Shown piece by piece: positions 34,578 to 43,804 of a stretch of DNA of 64,000 nucleotides (position 1 is its first letter; each line of letters opens with the position of its first letter). The position numbers and the translations under genes were made by a program. The DNA lies in contig NZ_DAMACX010000017.1 in the NCBI RefSeq assembly GCF_031998825.1, forward strand, positions 17,005 to 81,004. The letters run 5' to 3'. The DNA is from Pseudescherichia sp031998825. GTDB taxonomy: Bacteria; Pseudomonadota; Gammaproteobacteria; Enterobacterales; Enterobacteriaceae. The notes under the pieces were generated by a model, which searched no databases, was not told the origin of the DNA, and saw only the letters and a list, made by a program, of their open reading frames with translations.

Positions 34578-36052
34578 TGCAGATCCTCAATCATCAGGCT
34601 GGCGGTGGCTTTCGCCGAGGCCACCACGCCGGGAATACCCGCTCCGGGATGGGTACCTGCGCCGACCAGATAGAGGTTGGCGATATCGCTGTCGCGGTTA
34701 TGGGGCCGGAACCAGGCGCTCTGGGTGAGCAGCGGCTCGATAGAGAAGGCCGAGCCCAAGTGCGCATCCAGCGTGTCATGGAAATCCGCCGGGGTAAAGA
34801 TACGCTGGGTTACCAGCTGGCTACGCAGGCCGGGCATGTAGCGCTCTTCCAGGTAGTCAAAAATACGGTCGCGCAGCTTCGGCCCCTCCTGCGCCCAGTC
34901 CAGCGGCGCGTTGCCAAGATGCGGCACCGGGGCCAGCACGTAGAAGCTGGCGCAGCCGGGAGGGGCGAGCGAAGGATCGGTCACGCAGGGCGAGTGCAGA
35001 TACAGAGAGAAGTCATCCGCCAGCGCGCTGCCGGTAAAGATGTCGTCGATAAGCTCCCGGTAGCGCGGGCCGAAGCAGATGGTATGGTGCGCCAGCTGCG
35101 GATGGGGCTGGTTCAGGCCGAAGTAGAGCACAAACAGCGAGTTGCTCATGCTCTTGCGCTCCAGCGCTGCCGCCCGCTTCTGCCCCACCGGATGGTGGCC
35201 GAGCAGCTTTTTATAGGTATTCACCACGTCAGCGTTTGAGGCTACGGCGTCGGCATCAAAGGTGCGGCCATCCGCCAGCCGCACCTGGCTCACGCGGTTA
35301 TCGGTCACCACCAGCTCCTCAACACGCGCGTTGAGCACGATCTCCCCGCCCAGATCGGTAAACAGCTTCACCATGCCGTTGACCAGCGCCCCGGTGCCGC
35401 CCTCGGGGAACCAGACGCCCCACTCCCGCTCAAGGGCGTGGATCAGGGTATAGATGGACGAGGTGGTAAAGGGGTTGCCGCCCACCAGCAGAGAGTGGAA
35501 AGAGAAGGCCTGCCGCAGATGCTCATCCTCAATAAAGCGCGAGACCGACTGGTAGACGCTCTGCCACGCCTGAAGCTTAAGCAGCTGCGGCCCGGCGCGC
35601 AGCATGTCGCGAAACGAGAGAAACGGCACGCTGCCGAGGCGCAGATAGCCCTCCTGGAACACCGCCTGAGAGTAAGCCAGGAAGCGCCGGTAGCCTTCGA
35701 CGTCGCGGGGGTTAAACTGAGTAATCTGCGCCTCAAGCTCGGCGCTGTCGTTAGCGTAGTCCAGGGTTTTCCCGGACTCCCAGCAGAGCCGATAGAAGGG
35801 TTTCACCGGCAGCAGCCTGACATAATCCTCCATCCGCTTGCCGGCGAGGGTAAATAGCGCCTCGAGCGCAGTGGGATCGGTGATCACCGTCGGCCCGGCG
35901 TCAAAGGTAAAGCCCTGATCATGCCAGACGTAGGCGCGACCGCCGGGCTTGTCCCGCTGCTCCAGCAGCACGGTTGGGATCCCTGCCGCCTGCAGGCGGA
36001 TCGCCAGCGCCAGGCCACCAAAGCCTGCGCCAATCACAACGGTTTTCTTCAT
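34574..36052 (-). CDS. crtI: Phytoene desaturase CrtI
   Basis: FAD-dependent desaturase/isomerase that takes phytoene to lycopene in four steps. The 492-residue protein begins with the Rossmann dinucleotide motif VVIGAGFGGLALAIRLQAAG. It ends with the CrtI signature VGAGTHPGAGIPGVVASAKA. It overlaps crtY and crtB by 4 bp each, so the operon is translationally coupled through this point. Confidence 0.97.
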   Translation of the reverse strand: MKKTVVIGAGFGGLALAIRLQAAGIPTVLLEQRDKPGGRAYVWHDQGFTFDAGPTVITDPTALEALFTLAGKRMEDYVRLLPVKPFYRLCWESGKTLDYANDSAELEAQITQFNPRDVEGYRRFLAYSQAVFQEGYLRLGSVPFLSFRDMLRAGPQLLKLQAWQSVYQSVSRFIEDEHLRQAFSFHSLLVGGNPFTTSSIYTLIHALEREWGVWFPEGGTGALVNGMVKLFTDLGGEIVLNARVEELVVTDNRVSQVRLADGRTFDADAVASNADVVNTYKKLLGHHPVGQKRAAALERKSMSNSLFVLYFGLNQPHPQLAHHTICFGPRYRELIDDIFTGSALADDFSLYLHSPCVTDPSLAPPGCASFYVLAPVPHLGNAPLDWAQEGPKLRDRIFDYLEERYMPGLRSQLVTQRIFTPADFHDTLDAHLGSAFSIEPLLTQSAWFRPHNRDSDIANLYLVGAGTHPGAGIPGVVASAKATASLMIEDLQ

Positions 36053-37209
36053 CCTTTTTCTCGCCTGTCAGGGAAATGGTTCAGCGCCGCCCGCCAGGCC
36101 TCCCCCAGCGGAACCGGCGGCTTGCCCGTCAAAATGCGGGCCTTATCGAATAGAGAGAGCCGACCGGCGTAAAAGCGGCCTACGGTTGGCTCCGGCAGCC
36201 CGTAGAAGCGCTGCATCACCCGCCAGCGATTCTCCTCGCGTCCCGCCAGAAAGAGCATCCGGTTTAGCAGGCGGAAGAATCCCTGCCTGCGCCAGTGGCG
36301 TTCGGCAAACTGTCGGGTGAGCTGATAGAGCGGGACGCTGCCCAGACGCGGGCTGTCGGCGATCTCGTCGGCCAGAGCGACCGCCAGCGGCAGCGAGTAG
36401 CCGGTGGTGGGGTGGAACAGCCCCGCCCGCATTCCCGAGCGCGGCACGCCTGCCCCATCGGCCCACAGCGCCTGGATGTCGCCCGCCAGGGTAATCGGCA
36501 GACAGCCGGACTCCTCGCGCTCAAGCTGGGCCAGCGACCACCCTTTGCTGTGAGCATAGTCGGTAATGGTCTGACGCAGGAGATCGCTATCGAGCTGCGG
36601 GGTGTTGGCGTAGCGCGTGTCCTCAATCAGCAGCGTGTCAGCAGAGAGCGGCAGGGTATAGACAAAGCGGTAGCCCTGCTGCTGCTCTACCGTGGCGTCC
36701 ATCAGGATCGGTACGGTCAGGCCGTGGGGCTGGCTCAGCCGCCACTGCTGGCCGAGAAAGAGCTGGTAGCCGGTCTGCATCGCCGGATTGGCGGTCACGC
36801 CGCGACCATCAATCACCGCCCCGGCAAGCAGCGCCTCGCCGCTGGCAAGGCGTACGCTGTTAGGTAAGACCTCGCTCACCGGACAGCTACGCCAGATGTT
36901 CTCTCCCAGCGCCTGATGCAGAGCCTCGGCAAAGCTCTCTGACGTAATGGAGTAGTAGCCGCGTGCGAGCCGACGGCTGAGATGGGGAAACTGCACCTCA
37001 TAGCCCGGCCAGGCGTGGGCTACCAGCGGGGCCAGCCAGGCGTGCTGTTCGGGGGTAAGATCGTCCTCGTGGAATGACCAGGTGTGGTTCCCGCCAATCT
37101 GCTCCCCGGCCTCGATCAGCAGCACGTTGAGCTGCGGGTAGCGCTGGCGCAGACGCCAGGCGATCAGCCCGTTGGCCAGCCCGCCGCCGACTAAAATCAG
37201 ATCCCTCAC
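36049..37209 (-). CDS. crtY: Lycopene beta-cyclase CrtY
   Basis: Cyclises both ends of lycopene to beta-carotene at the membrane, with a reduced flavin. The 386-residue protein starts MRDLILVGGGLANGLIAWRL with the FAD-binding glycine motif. It has the conserved FHEDDLTPEQ near residue 50 and the G-M-R-A-G-L-F-H-P-T-T-G-Y stretch (about residues 260-272) typical of bacterial CrtY. It overlaps crtX upstream and crtI downstream by 4 bp each. Confidence 0.96.
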   Translation of the reverse strand: MRDLILVGGGLANGLIAWRLRQRYPQLNVLLIEAGEQIGGNHTWSFHEDDLTPEQHAWLAPLVAHAWPGYEVQFPHLSRRLARGYYSITSESFAEALHQALGENIWRSCPVSEVLPNSVRLASGEALLAGAVIDGRGVTANPAMQTGYQLFLGQQWRLSQPHGLTVPILMDATVEQQQGYRFVYTLPLSADTLLIEDTRYANTPQLDSDLLRQTITDYAHSKGWSLAQLEREESGCLPITLAGDIQALWADGAGVPRSGMRAGLFHPTTGYSLPLAVALADEIADSPRLGSVPLYQLTRQFAERHWRRQGFFRLLNRMLFLAGREENRWRVMQRFYGLPEPTVGRFYAGRLSLFDKARILTGKPPVPLGEAWRAALNHFPDRREKG

Positions 37210-38447
37210 GATACGCTTTTGCTCCCTGTCATGGCCTGTTCAATTAGGGTCGCCGCACGCAGCGTGCCTCCGGCGTCGTTAAGCTGCTGGCGGGCCGTCG
37301 CCAGGCGCTGGTGCAGGGTCTCGTCCCGCAGCAGCTGGGCAATTTCATCCGCCAGGGTCTGCTGTCTGGCAAAGCGTGACACCCGGCGGCCCAAACCGTT
37401 ATAGACCAGTCGGGCAGCCACGGCGGGCTGGTCGAAAGAGAGCGGCACCGCCAGCACCGGCGTGGCGGCAGCCAGCGCATCCAGCACGGTATTGAGACCG
37501 CCGTGGGTAATCACCAGATTTGCCTCAGCAACGTAGCGCGGCTGGTCGACAAAGCTGGCCACCTCCGTCGCGCCGCAGGCGTAGAGCGAGTCGGCCTGAG
37601 CCGGCGTCAAACCATCGCAGTGGGCAATGGTCACCTCCGCCCCCACGCTGGCACAGGCCCGGGCGATCTTCCGAAACAGGCGTAGACGGTGCCCTTGCAG
37701 CGTACCCAGCGAGGCAAAGATCCGCGGCGTGCTGCGCGGCGGGCGTTCCACCTGCGGTGGCGGCTGGTAACGCAGCGCCCCGACGTAGTGGAAACAGTCC
37801 GGCAGCGCCCGGCGCGGGAAGTCGAGAAGGGGAACGGACTGGCTGATCTGCGCCAGCGGCGAGAGGCACTCGTCGAGACGCCTGCGCTCCGGCAAACCAA
37901 AGCGCTGACTGTGGCGCAGGATCGTCTGTCCGTGCGGGTACATCAGCGCATCGTAGATACGTTCGCTGACCTGAAAACGCTGCAGGGCTTTCTTATCCTC
38001 GGCGTAGTGAAACGGCATCACTGGCAGCGGTAGGCCCGCCTCGCGGTTGACCGGCAGCGCACAGGCGATGGAGATAAACGGCAGCCCCAGCGCCTCGGCG
38101 ACCAGGCTTCCGGCAGGCTCCATCTCATCGACAATCAGCGCGTCCACCGCCAGCCGCTGCAGAATAGCGGGCAGCTGTCGGCAAAGCACATCGGTCAGGG
38201 ATGACATGGCCGCGATCAGCCGCAGCAGGTTGCCGTTGCTCTGCTGCTGTACGCTGCGCTGGGCCTGCTGCACGCTGGCGGGAAGCGGATAGAACGTTAC
38301 CCGCTCCGTTTCCTGCTCTGCCAGCGAGGCGACGTTTCCGGTAAGAAAGGTCACCCGGTGGCCGCGCCGGGCCAGCTCCAGCGCCAGGGCATGCAGCGCC
38401 ACCGCGTGGCTGTAGAGCGGCGGTGCCACGATGGCAAAATGGCTCAT
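37206..38447 (-). CDS. crtX: Zeaxanthin glucosyltransferase CrtX
   Basis: UDP-glucose-dependent GT1-family enzyme that glucosylates zeaxanthin to zeaxanthin (di)glucoside, the yellow pigment of these bacteria. The 413-residue protein starts MSHFAIVAPPLYSHAVALHA. The nucleotide-sugar binding region is at about residues 305-345 (VDQPRYVAEANLVITHGGLN, then VPLSFDQPAVAARL). It overlaps the idi stop by 4 bp upstream and crtY by 4 bp downstream. Confidence 0.95.
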   Translation of the reverse strand: MSHFAIVAPPLYSHAVALHALALELARRGHRVTFLTGNVASLAEQETERVTFYPLPASVQQAQRSVQQQSNGNLLRLIAAMSSLTDVLCRQLPAILQRLAVDALIVDEMEPAGSLVAEALGLPFISIACALPVNREAGLPLPVMPFHYAEDKKALQRFQVSERIYDALMYPHGQTILRHSQRFGLPERRRLDECLSPLAQISQSVPLLDFPRRALPDCFHYVGALRYQPPPQVERPPRSTPRIFASLGTLQGHRLRLFRKIARACASVGAEVTIAHCDGLTPAQADSLYACGATEVASFVDQPRYVAEANLVITHGGLNTVLDALAAATPVLAVPLSFDQPAVAARLVYNGLGRRVSRFARQQTLADEIAQLLRDETLHQRLATARQQLNDAGGTLRAATLIEQAMTGSKSVS

Positions 38448-39487
38448 GGCGCATCCCGCAAATAGCGCATATCCGCCTGCTTCAGATCGTAGAGGCTACT
38501 GCTGCCCGTGCAGAAGCAGGCGACCCGCAGCTGTTCAATGATGACGTTAAAGTGATCGATCACCTTCTCCGTAGAGACGCCCGCGCTGCCAAGCACGGCG
38601 GCGGCCTGGCCCACCATGCAGGCTCCGAGCCGTAGCGCTTTTGCCGCATCGACGCCGTTTTTAATACCGCCTGAAGCGATAATAGGCACCTGCGGCCAGG
38701 CGTCGGCGATCTCAACCAACGCTTCGGCGGTAGGGATCCCCCAGTCGGCAAAGACGTTGGCGACGCTGCGCTGCTGCTCGGTCGCCGCCCGCTCGCCTTC
38801 AACGGCGGCCCAGCTGGTCCCGCCCGCGCCTGCGACGTCAATCACGGCAACGCCGACATCCACTAGCTGCCCGGCTACCGCGCGGGAGATCCCTGCCCCC
38901 ACCTCTTTCACCACCAGCGGAACGGGCAGTTCACGGACCAGGGTTTCAATAGCCGCCAGCCGTCCGCGCCAGTCGCGATCGCCGCCGGGCTGCAGCGCCT
39001 CCTGCAGTGGGTTGAGGTGCACAATCAGGGCATCCGCCTCAATCATCTCCACGGCGCGCCGGGCGTAGTCGAGACCTTTCCTGCCCGTCAGCTGTGCCGC
39101 GCCAAGGTTCGCCAGCAGCGGCACGTCCGGGGCCAGCTGGCGCAGCGTTTTATCCAGCCCAAGGCCAGCGTCGCTCTCAATGGCGACGCGCTGAGAGCCA
39201 ACCCCCATCGCAATCTTCAGCGCCTGCGCCGCCTCGGCAAGGTGACGGTTAATATGGCGTGAGCGCTCAACGCCGCCGGTCATCGAGCTGATCAGCAGCG
39301 GGGCTTGTAACTGACGGTTTAAAAAGGTGGTTTCCAGCGTGATGTCGTTAAAATCCAGCTCCGGCAGGGCGCAATGGGTAAAGCGCCAGCGTTCAAAGCC
39401 TGCGCTGGCCTGGGTTACGGCGCGCCGGGGATCGAGGACGATATCCAGATGATCGTTTTTACGCTGAACAAGGCGCTCGTCCTTCAT
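38444..39487 (-). CDS. idi: Type 2 isopentenyl-diphosphate delta-isomerase
   Basis: FMN- and NADPH-dependent isomerase interconverting IPP and DMAPP, supplying the prenyl starter for CrtE. The 347-residue protein starts MKDERLVQRKNDHLDIVLDP. It has ISSMTGGVERSRHINR near residue 68, VKEVGAGISR near residue 190 and an FMN phosphate loop in PIIASGGIKNGVDAAKALRL. It is unrelated to the Nudix-type Idi1 of E. coli. It is 60 bp downstream of crtE and overlaps crtX by 4 bp. Confidence 0.96.
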   Translation of the reverse strand: MKDERLVQRKNDHLDIVLDPRRAVTQASAGFERWRFTHCALPELDFNDITLETTFLNRQLQAPLLISSMTGGVERSRHINRHLAEAAQALKIAMGVGSQRVAIESDAGLGLDKTLRQLAPDVPLLANLGAAQLTGRKGLDYARRAVEMIEADALIVHLNPLQEALQPGGDRDWRGRLAAIETLVRELPVPLVVKEVGAGISRAVAGQLVDVGVAVIDVAGAGGTSWAAVEGERAATEQQRSVANVFADWGIPTAEALVEIADAWPQVPIIASGGIKNGVDAAKALRLGACMVGQAAAVLGSAGVSTEKVIDHFNVIIEQLRVACFCTGSSSLYDLKQADMRYLRDAP

Positions 39488-39547
39488 TCATTACTACTCC
39501 TGTAATGTGGTTCCATAGTTGAGTGCTGCTTGAACCGAAGGGCGGTA

Positions 39548-40471
39548 TCAGGCGATTTTCATGACCGGTGACCAGTCGGCAAGGTGATGACCAAACCACA
39601 GATGCATAAACTGTCGGATGGATCTTCCCTGCGGACAGGCAAAGGTGAGGTGTCTGTCGGCGGAGTCAATGTGCTCGCGCAGCTTTTGTCGGGCCGCGTC
39701 CGCGCCCAGCCGGTTTACTAGCGTCGATTTCCCGGCGTCCTTGTTACGATCTTTGCCGGTCGCCGGGTGGTCGTCACGCAGATCGTCCAGCAGCTGAAAG
39801 GCCTGGCCAAAGTCGAGAGCGAAGGCGTGCAGCGTCTGCCGCGTGCTCTCTGGCGACGCAGCGGCGATGGCGACGATCTGTAGCATCGCGCTAAACAGAA
39901 TGCCGGTTTTCAGATGGTTGGTGCTGAGGATAGCGTCGGGAGTACAGTCCAGCGCCGCATCGTTGAGATCGCGAAACTGTCCCAGCACGAGGCCCTGCAC
40001 GCCCACCGCGTTTGAGAGTTCGTTGACCGCCTGGGCGCGTCTCTCCCCCGGCAGATCGCGGGTGGCGGCGATCAGACCAAAGGCTTTAGAGAGCAGCCCA
40101 ACGGCGGCGAGGATAGCCACGCTCTCGCCAAATTTTTTGTGGGTGGTAGGCTGCCCACGGCGCAGCTCGGCGTTATCCATGCAGGGCATATCGTCGAGCA
40201 TCAGCGACGCGGTATGGGTCAGTTCAACGGCGCAGGCGAGATCGAGCAGCGTGGACATGCTGCCCTGATAGCGTAGATCGCGGGCGGCCAGCAGCATCAG
40301 CAGCGGACGGATCCGTTTGCCCGGCGCCATCGCCCCTTCACGCATGGCAACGCTGACGACATCCTGGCTATTGGTTTCAGGAAGCAGGCTAGCCAGGTGT
40401 TCATCAATGGATTGTCTCATTACTTCAATTTCGCGATGGGGCGAAACGACCGTTTTACTGCCACTCACCAT
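39548..40471 (-). CDS. crtE: Geranylgeranyl diphosphate synthase CrtE
   Basis: Trans-prenyltransferase making the C20 precursor of the carotenoids. The start at ATG 40471 (MVSGSKTVVSPHREIEVMRQ) gives 307 residues, the length I recall for the closely similar Erwinia herbicola Eho-type CrtE. A GTG 12 codons upstream (40507) is the alternative. The first aspartate motif is LDDMPCMDN and the second is LLDDLRDD. It is first in the operon, and the 157-bp gap to the divergent LysR gene should hold its promoter. Confidence 0.96.
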   Translation of the reverse strand: MVSGSKTVVSPHREIEVMRQSIDEHLASLLPETNSQDVVSVAMREGAMAPGKRIRPLLMLLAARDLRYQGSMSTLLDLACAVELTHTASLMLDDMPCMDNAELRRGQPTTHKKFGESVAILAAVGLLSKAFGLIAATRDLPGERRAQAVNELSNAVGVQGLVLGQFRDLNDAALDCTPDAILSTNHLKTGILFSAMLQIVAIAAASPESTRQTLHAFALDFGQAFQLLDDLRDDHPATGKDRNKDAGKSTLVNRLGADAARQKLREHIDSADRHLTFACPQGRSIRQFMHLWFGHHLADWSPVMKIA

Positions 40472-40628
40472 TGCAAGGTTACCCGCTATATTGTCTTGTA
40501 GTGTCACTTAACCGTAGACCGCGCGGGTAGCTCTCGCCAGGTTCTGAAGTAGTTTTACATTGATTAGACAGGCACCGGATTAGCCACTAGCATGCAGAGC
40601 AAATGCTTATCGCTTATGACCTGTGTAT

Positions 40629-41528
40629 ATGAACAACGATATCAGATCGCTGGATCTCAACCTGCTCAAAGCTCTGGATGCGCTGCTTGATGAAGGCAGC
40701 GTCACCCGGGCTGCACAGCGGCTCTCCCTCACTCAGCCTGCCGTCAGCGGTATGCTAACCCGCCTGCGCGACTTTTTTGACGATCCGCTCTTTATCCGTA
40801 CCCAGCACGGGATGGTTCCTACCCTGCGCGCGACCGAGCTGGCTATGCCCGTTAAGCAGATCCTGACGGAGATCGCTGTTCTGCTGAAGCCGGCACATTT
40901 TGATCCGCTCAGCGCAGAGCTAACCTACACCATTGTCGCCACCGACTACGCTCTAAAAGCAGTTATCGTTCCCCTGATGGCTGCCCTAAAAAAACGTGCG
41001 CCCGGCATTCGTGTCGCGGTACGTCCGGTAGATAACGATCGTCTGTTCCAGCAGCTGGAACGGGGCGAAGCCGATCTGGCCCTGGTGACACCGCAAACGA
41101 CTCCGGTCGAGCTACATAGCCGCGCGCTGTATCAGGAGGAGTATGTCTGCATGATGCGTGCCGAGCACCCCCTCGCCGTGGCGGGTGATATCACGCTGGC
41201 GCAGTTTTGCGAGCAGGAGCATATTTTGGTCTCTACCACCGGCAGCTTTTGGGGCGTGACCGACGAAGCTCTGGCAACAATGGGACGTACCCGTCGCGTA
41301 GGCATGTCCGTTAATAGCTTTTTGGTGTTACCCGAAATGCTGCGCCTGACCGATATGATCGCGGTTGTTCCCCAGCGTCTGGCCTGCCGCCAGGAGCAGA
41401 TGGCGATGATGGATCCGCCGCTGGCAATCCCTGGCTTTACCAAAAGCATGGCCTGGCATGAACGCACCCACCGGGATCCGGCCCAGCAATGGATCCGCGC
41501 TCTGCTGGTTGAAATTAGCCAATTATAA
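40629..41528 (+). CDS. LysR-family transcriptional regulator
   Basis: A 299-residue LysR-type regulator. The winged HTH is at residues 6-65 (SLDLNLLKALDALLDEGSVT, then RAAQRLSLTQPAVSGMLTRL), with a substrate-binding effector domain after residue 90. The ATG at 40629 is preferred over a GTG two codons upstream. It is divergent from crtE and 112 bp upstream of the SRPBCC gene. Either could be a target, but LysR genes usually regulate an adjacent small enzyme gene, here the SRPBCC protein or the SDR. No direct link to crt is shown. Confidence 0.88.
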   Translation: MNNDIRSLDLNLLKALDALLDEGSVTRAAQRLSLTQPAVSGMLTRLRDFFDDPLFIRTQHGMVPTLRATELAMPVKQILTEIAVLLKPAHFDPLSAELTYTIVATDYALKAVIVPLMAALKKRAPGIRVAVRPVDNDRLFQQLERGEADLALVTPQTTPVELHSRALYQEEYVCMMRAEHPLAVAGDITLAQFCEQEHILVSTTGSFWGVTDEALATMGRTRRVGMSVNSFLVLPEMLRLTDMIAVVPQRLACRQEQMAMMDPPLAIPGFTKSMAWHERTHRDPAQQWIRALLVEISQL

Positions 41529-41640
41529 GTTTACTTATAATATTTATCTAAAATGGCGATTTGGCTTATATCTGAATAAGGCGATAATCACTGCATGACG
41601 CGAAGGCGTCCCCGATATCGACTATTTTCAGGAGAGCACA

Positions 41641-42156
41641 ATGCATACCATTTACTGGCCGGAAGGGTATATCCCAGGCTTCAGCGATAATTTTGTTTCT
41701 AACGAAATGATTATCCCAAACCTAAGCGTGGCGGATGTCTGGCCGTTTCTAAACCAGCCTCTGCTGTGGCCAGAATATTATAAAAACTCAGCCGACGTGC
41801 GCTTTTATAATAATGGTGGCCCCGAGCTGGAAAATAATCTGCGCTTCTATTTCAGCACCTTTGGCTTCCCAGTGGAGTCCCAGGTCGTGGAGTACGTTCC
41901 GCCTGCGGTGGGTGAACCTGCTCGCGTAGCATGGCACGGCTGGTCGGGCGAGGAAAATACGCCGGAGCGTCTGGACGTGCACCACGCCTGGCTGCTGGAG
42001 GATCTGCCGGGTAACCGGGTTCGTATTTTGACCCAAGAGACCCAGAACGGTGAGCCGGCTAAAGCGCTGGCGGTAACCCGTCCTAACCCCATGCTGAACG
42101 GACATCAGGCGTGGCTGGACGGTTTAGTCAGCGCTGCATTAAGCGCAAGCCGATAA
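41641..42156 (+). CDS. SRPBCC-family (START/polyketide cyclase-like) protein
   Basis: A 171-residue soluble protein starting MHTIYWPEGYIPGFSDNFVS, with AGGAGAG 7 bases upstream. The pattern MIIPNLSVADVWPFLNQPLL, followed by WPEYYKNSADVRF and later GVMQ-free strands ending in a long C-terminal helix, fits the SRPBCC hydrophobic-ligand fold. No catalytic residues can be named. It follows the LysR gene on the same strand and is convergent with the SDR gene, 4 bp away. The function is unknown. Confidence 0.75.
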   Translation: MHTIYWPEGYIPGFSDNFVSNEMIIPNLSVADVWPFLNQPLLWPEYYKNSADVRFYNNGGPELENNLRFYFSTFGFPVESQVVEYVPPAVGEPARVAWHGWSGEENTPERLDVHHAWLLEDLPGNRVRILTQETQNGEPAKALAVTRPNPMLNGHQAWLDGLVSAALSASR

Positions 42157-42160
42157 CGCG

Positions 42161-42916
42161 TTAGATCTGCGCCATACCGCCATCAACGAACAGCTCCGCG
42201 CCGTTGATAAAGCTGGCCGCGTCGGAGCCAAGAAACGCCACCACTTTGCCAATCTCCTCCGGCTCACCGAGGCGGCCCAGCGGCACCTGGGCGGCGAGCG
42301 CGTCAAACAGTCCCTGACGATGCTCATCCGGCACCAGATCGCCAAGGCCAGGCGTACGAACCGGGCCAGGGCTGACCACGTTGACGCGAATGCCACGATC
42401 TTTCAGATCCAGCGCCCACGAGCGGGCAAAGTTGCGTACTGCGGCCTTGCTGGCGCTGTAGACGCTGAAGCTGGCGGTGCCCTTAACGGAGGTGGTCGAT
42501 CCGGTTAAAATGATCGAGGCGCCATCTACCAGCAGCGGCAGCGCTTTCTGCACCGTGAACACTACACCACGCACGTTTGTACCGAAGATGCGGTCAAAAT
42601 GCTCTTCGCTGATGGCCCCTAGCGGCTGCATGTCGCCACCCCCGGCGTTGGCAAACAGAATGTCCAGCCGTCCGGCCTGTTTAGCTATCTGGGCATAGAC
42701 CGCGTCCAGCTCTGCCAGCTTAGAGGCATCGGCGCGAATGCCGGTCGCTGCCGCGCCAATGGCATCCACCGCCGCATCCAGCTCTGCCTGGCGACGCCCG
42801 GTAATAAATACCTGCGCGCCCTGAGCCGCCAGCACCTGCGCGGTGGCCAGACCAATGCCGCTTGTACCTCCGGTGACCAGCGCAATTTTACCGTCGAGTT
42901 GTTTGCTCATCTTCAT
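42161..42916 (-). CDS. Short-chain dehydrogenase/reductase
   Basis: Classical SDR oxidoreductase of 251 residues (249 if the second ATG at 42910 is used). It has the cofactor motif TGGTSGIG, the arginine in ITGRR that suggests NADP preference, NAGGG, and the catalytic Ser/Tyr/Lys in LTGSTTSVKG and YSASKAA. AGGAAAGG lies upstream. The substrate is unknown; many close relatives are annotated simply as SDR or as 3-oxoacyl-ACP reductase-like. Confidence 0.88.
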   Translation of the reverse strand: MKMSKQLDGKIALVTGGTSGIGLATAQVLAAQGAQVFITGRRQAELDAAVDAIGAAATGIRADASKLAELDAVYAQIAKQAGRLDILFANAGGGDMQPLGAISEEHFDRIFGTNVRGVVFTVQKALPLLVDGASIILTGSTTSVKGTASFSVYSASKAAVRNFARSWALDLKDRGIRVNVVSPGPVRTPGLGDLVPDEHRQGLFDALAAQVPLGRLGEPEEIGKVVAFLGSDAASFINGAELFVDGGMAQI

Positions 42917-43033
42917 GTTCCTTTCCTGTTTAATAGTGAGTATCGGGATTGCCCGTCACCGCATCGTCAGGGCATGGATGAACTTTACTGTGCAATTGAT
43001 TAATGAAAAATAGTGGAAAATAGAAAGGACTAT

Positions 43034-43804
43034 TTATGGCTGTGGATAATTACCAGAGAGGATTGGCGCATAGTCATGCCGCGAGACGTCGCTAAAGCCG
43101 CTGATAAACAGCGCTGTACAAAGGGTGCGATACGCCGGGTCGCTGACCAACTGGCGCAGCGCGACCCGCAGCAGCGCGATGCGTGACGGCGGCGTGTTTC
43201 TGGCGGTAATCAACGGCAGTCCGGGCGCGGCGGGGCTAGCACCGATAACGGCAAGGTTAGCGATTAACTGTGGCGCATGGCGCTGAAGCAGAGCGAAGGT
43301 GACGCAGTCGATGGCCGCGATATCCGCCCTGCCCTCGCCGATCTCAACCAGCGACTGGCGGTGGCTGCCGCTGAAGATAACGTCATTAAAGAAGATCCCC
43401 TGATGCGCCAGCGGCGCGACCATCTGCATAAACACGTTGTAGCCTGACTGGGAGTCGGGTGCATTGCAGACCGTGCGGGTACCGCGAAAATCCGCCAGCG
43501 TTTTATGCCTGTCGCGCTGGCGCACCACCAGCAGGCTGCGGTAGCGAATGCCTTCGCAGCCCGGAGCCGAATAGTGAAAGCAGCCCACCGTCTGCACCTC
43601 CGGCAGCCGCGTAACCAGCGGATAGCCGCAGGCCTGGCTCAACAGAAGATCGTCGCTCTGCCAGTGGGTCAGCAGATCCTCCTGCGGCCAGACCGGCGTG
43701 ACGGCAACGCCCCTTGCCGCCAGCAGATCCTGCACAGCCTGGATTAGCGCCTCGCTATCCGGGCGGTAGAGGTCATACATCGGAAACGCAATCCTACTGC
43801 TCAT
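43034..43804 (-). CDS. PhnD/SsuA-like substrate-binding-fold protein without signal peptide
   Basis: With the start at MSSRIAFPMYDLYRPDSEAL (ATG 43804) the product has 256 residues. It carries the periplasmic-binding fold of phosphonate/phosphite binding proteins, seen in FRGTRTVCNAPDSQSGYNVF and GEGRADIAAIDCVTFALL. There is no signal peptide or lipobox, so it is predicted cytoplasmic. The start overlaps the 3' end of the desaturase gene by 11 bp, indicating coupling. No ABC permease or ATPase is adjacent. The role is unknown. Confidence 0.75.
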   Translation of the reverse strand: MSSRIAFPMYDLYRPDSEALIQAVQDLLAARGVAVTPVWPQEDLLTHWQSDDLLLSQACGYPLVTRLPEVQTVGCFHYSAPGCEGIRYRSLLVVRQRDRHKTLADFRGTRTVCNAPDSQSGYNVFMQMVAPLAHQGIFFNDVIFSGSHRQSLVEIGEGRADIAAIDCVTFALLQRHAPQLIANLAVIGASPAAPGLPLITARNTPPSRIALLRVALRQLVSDPAYRTLCTALFISGFSDVSRHDYAPILSGNYPQP

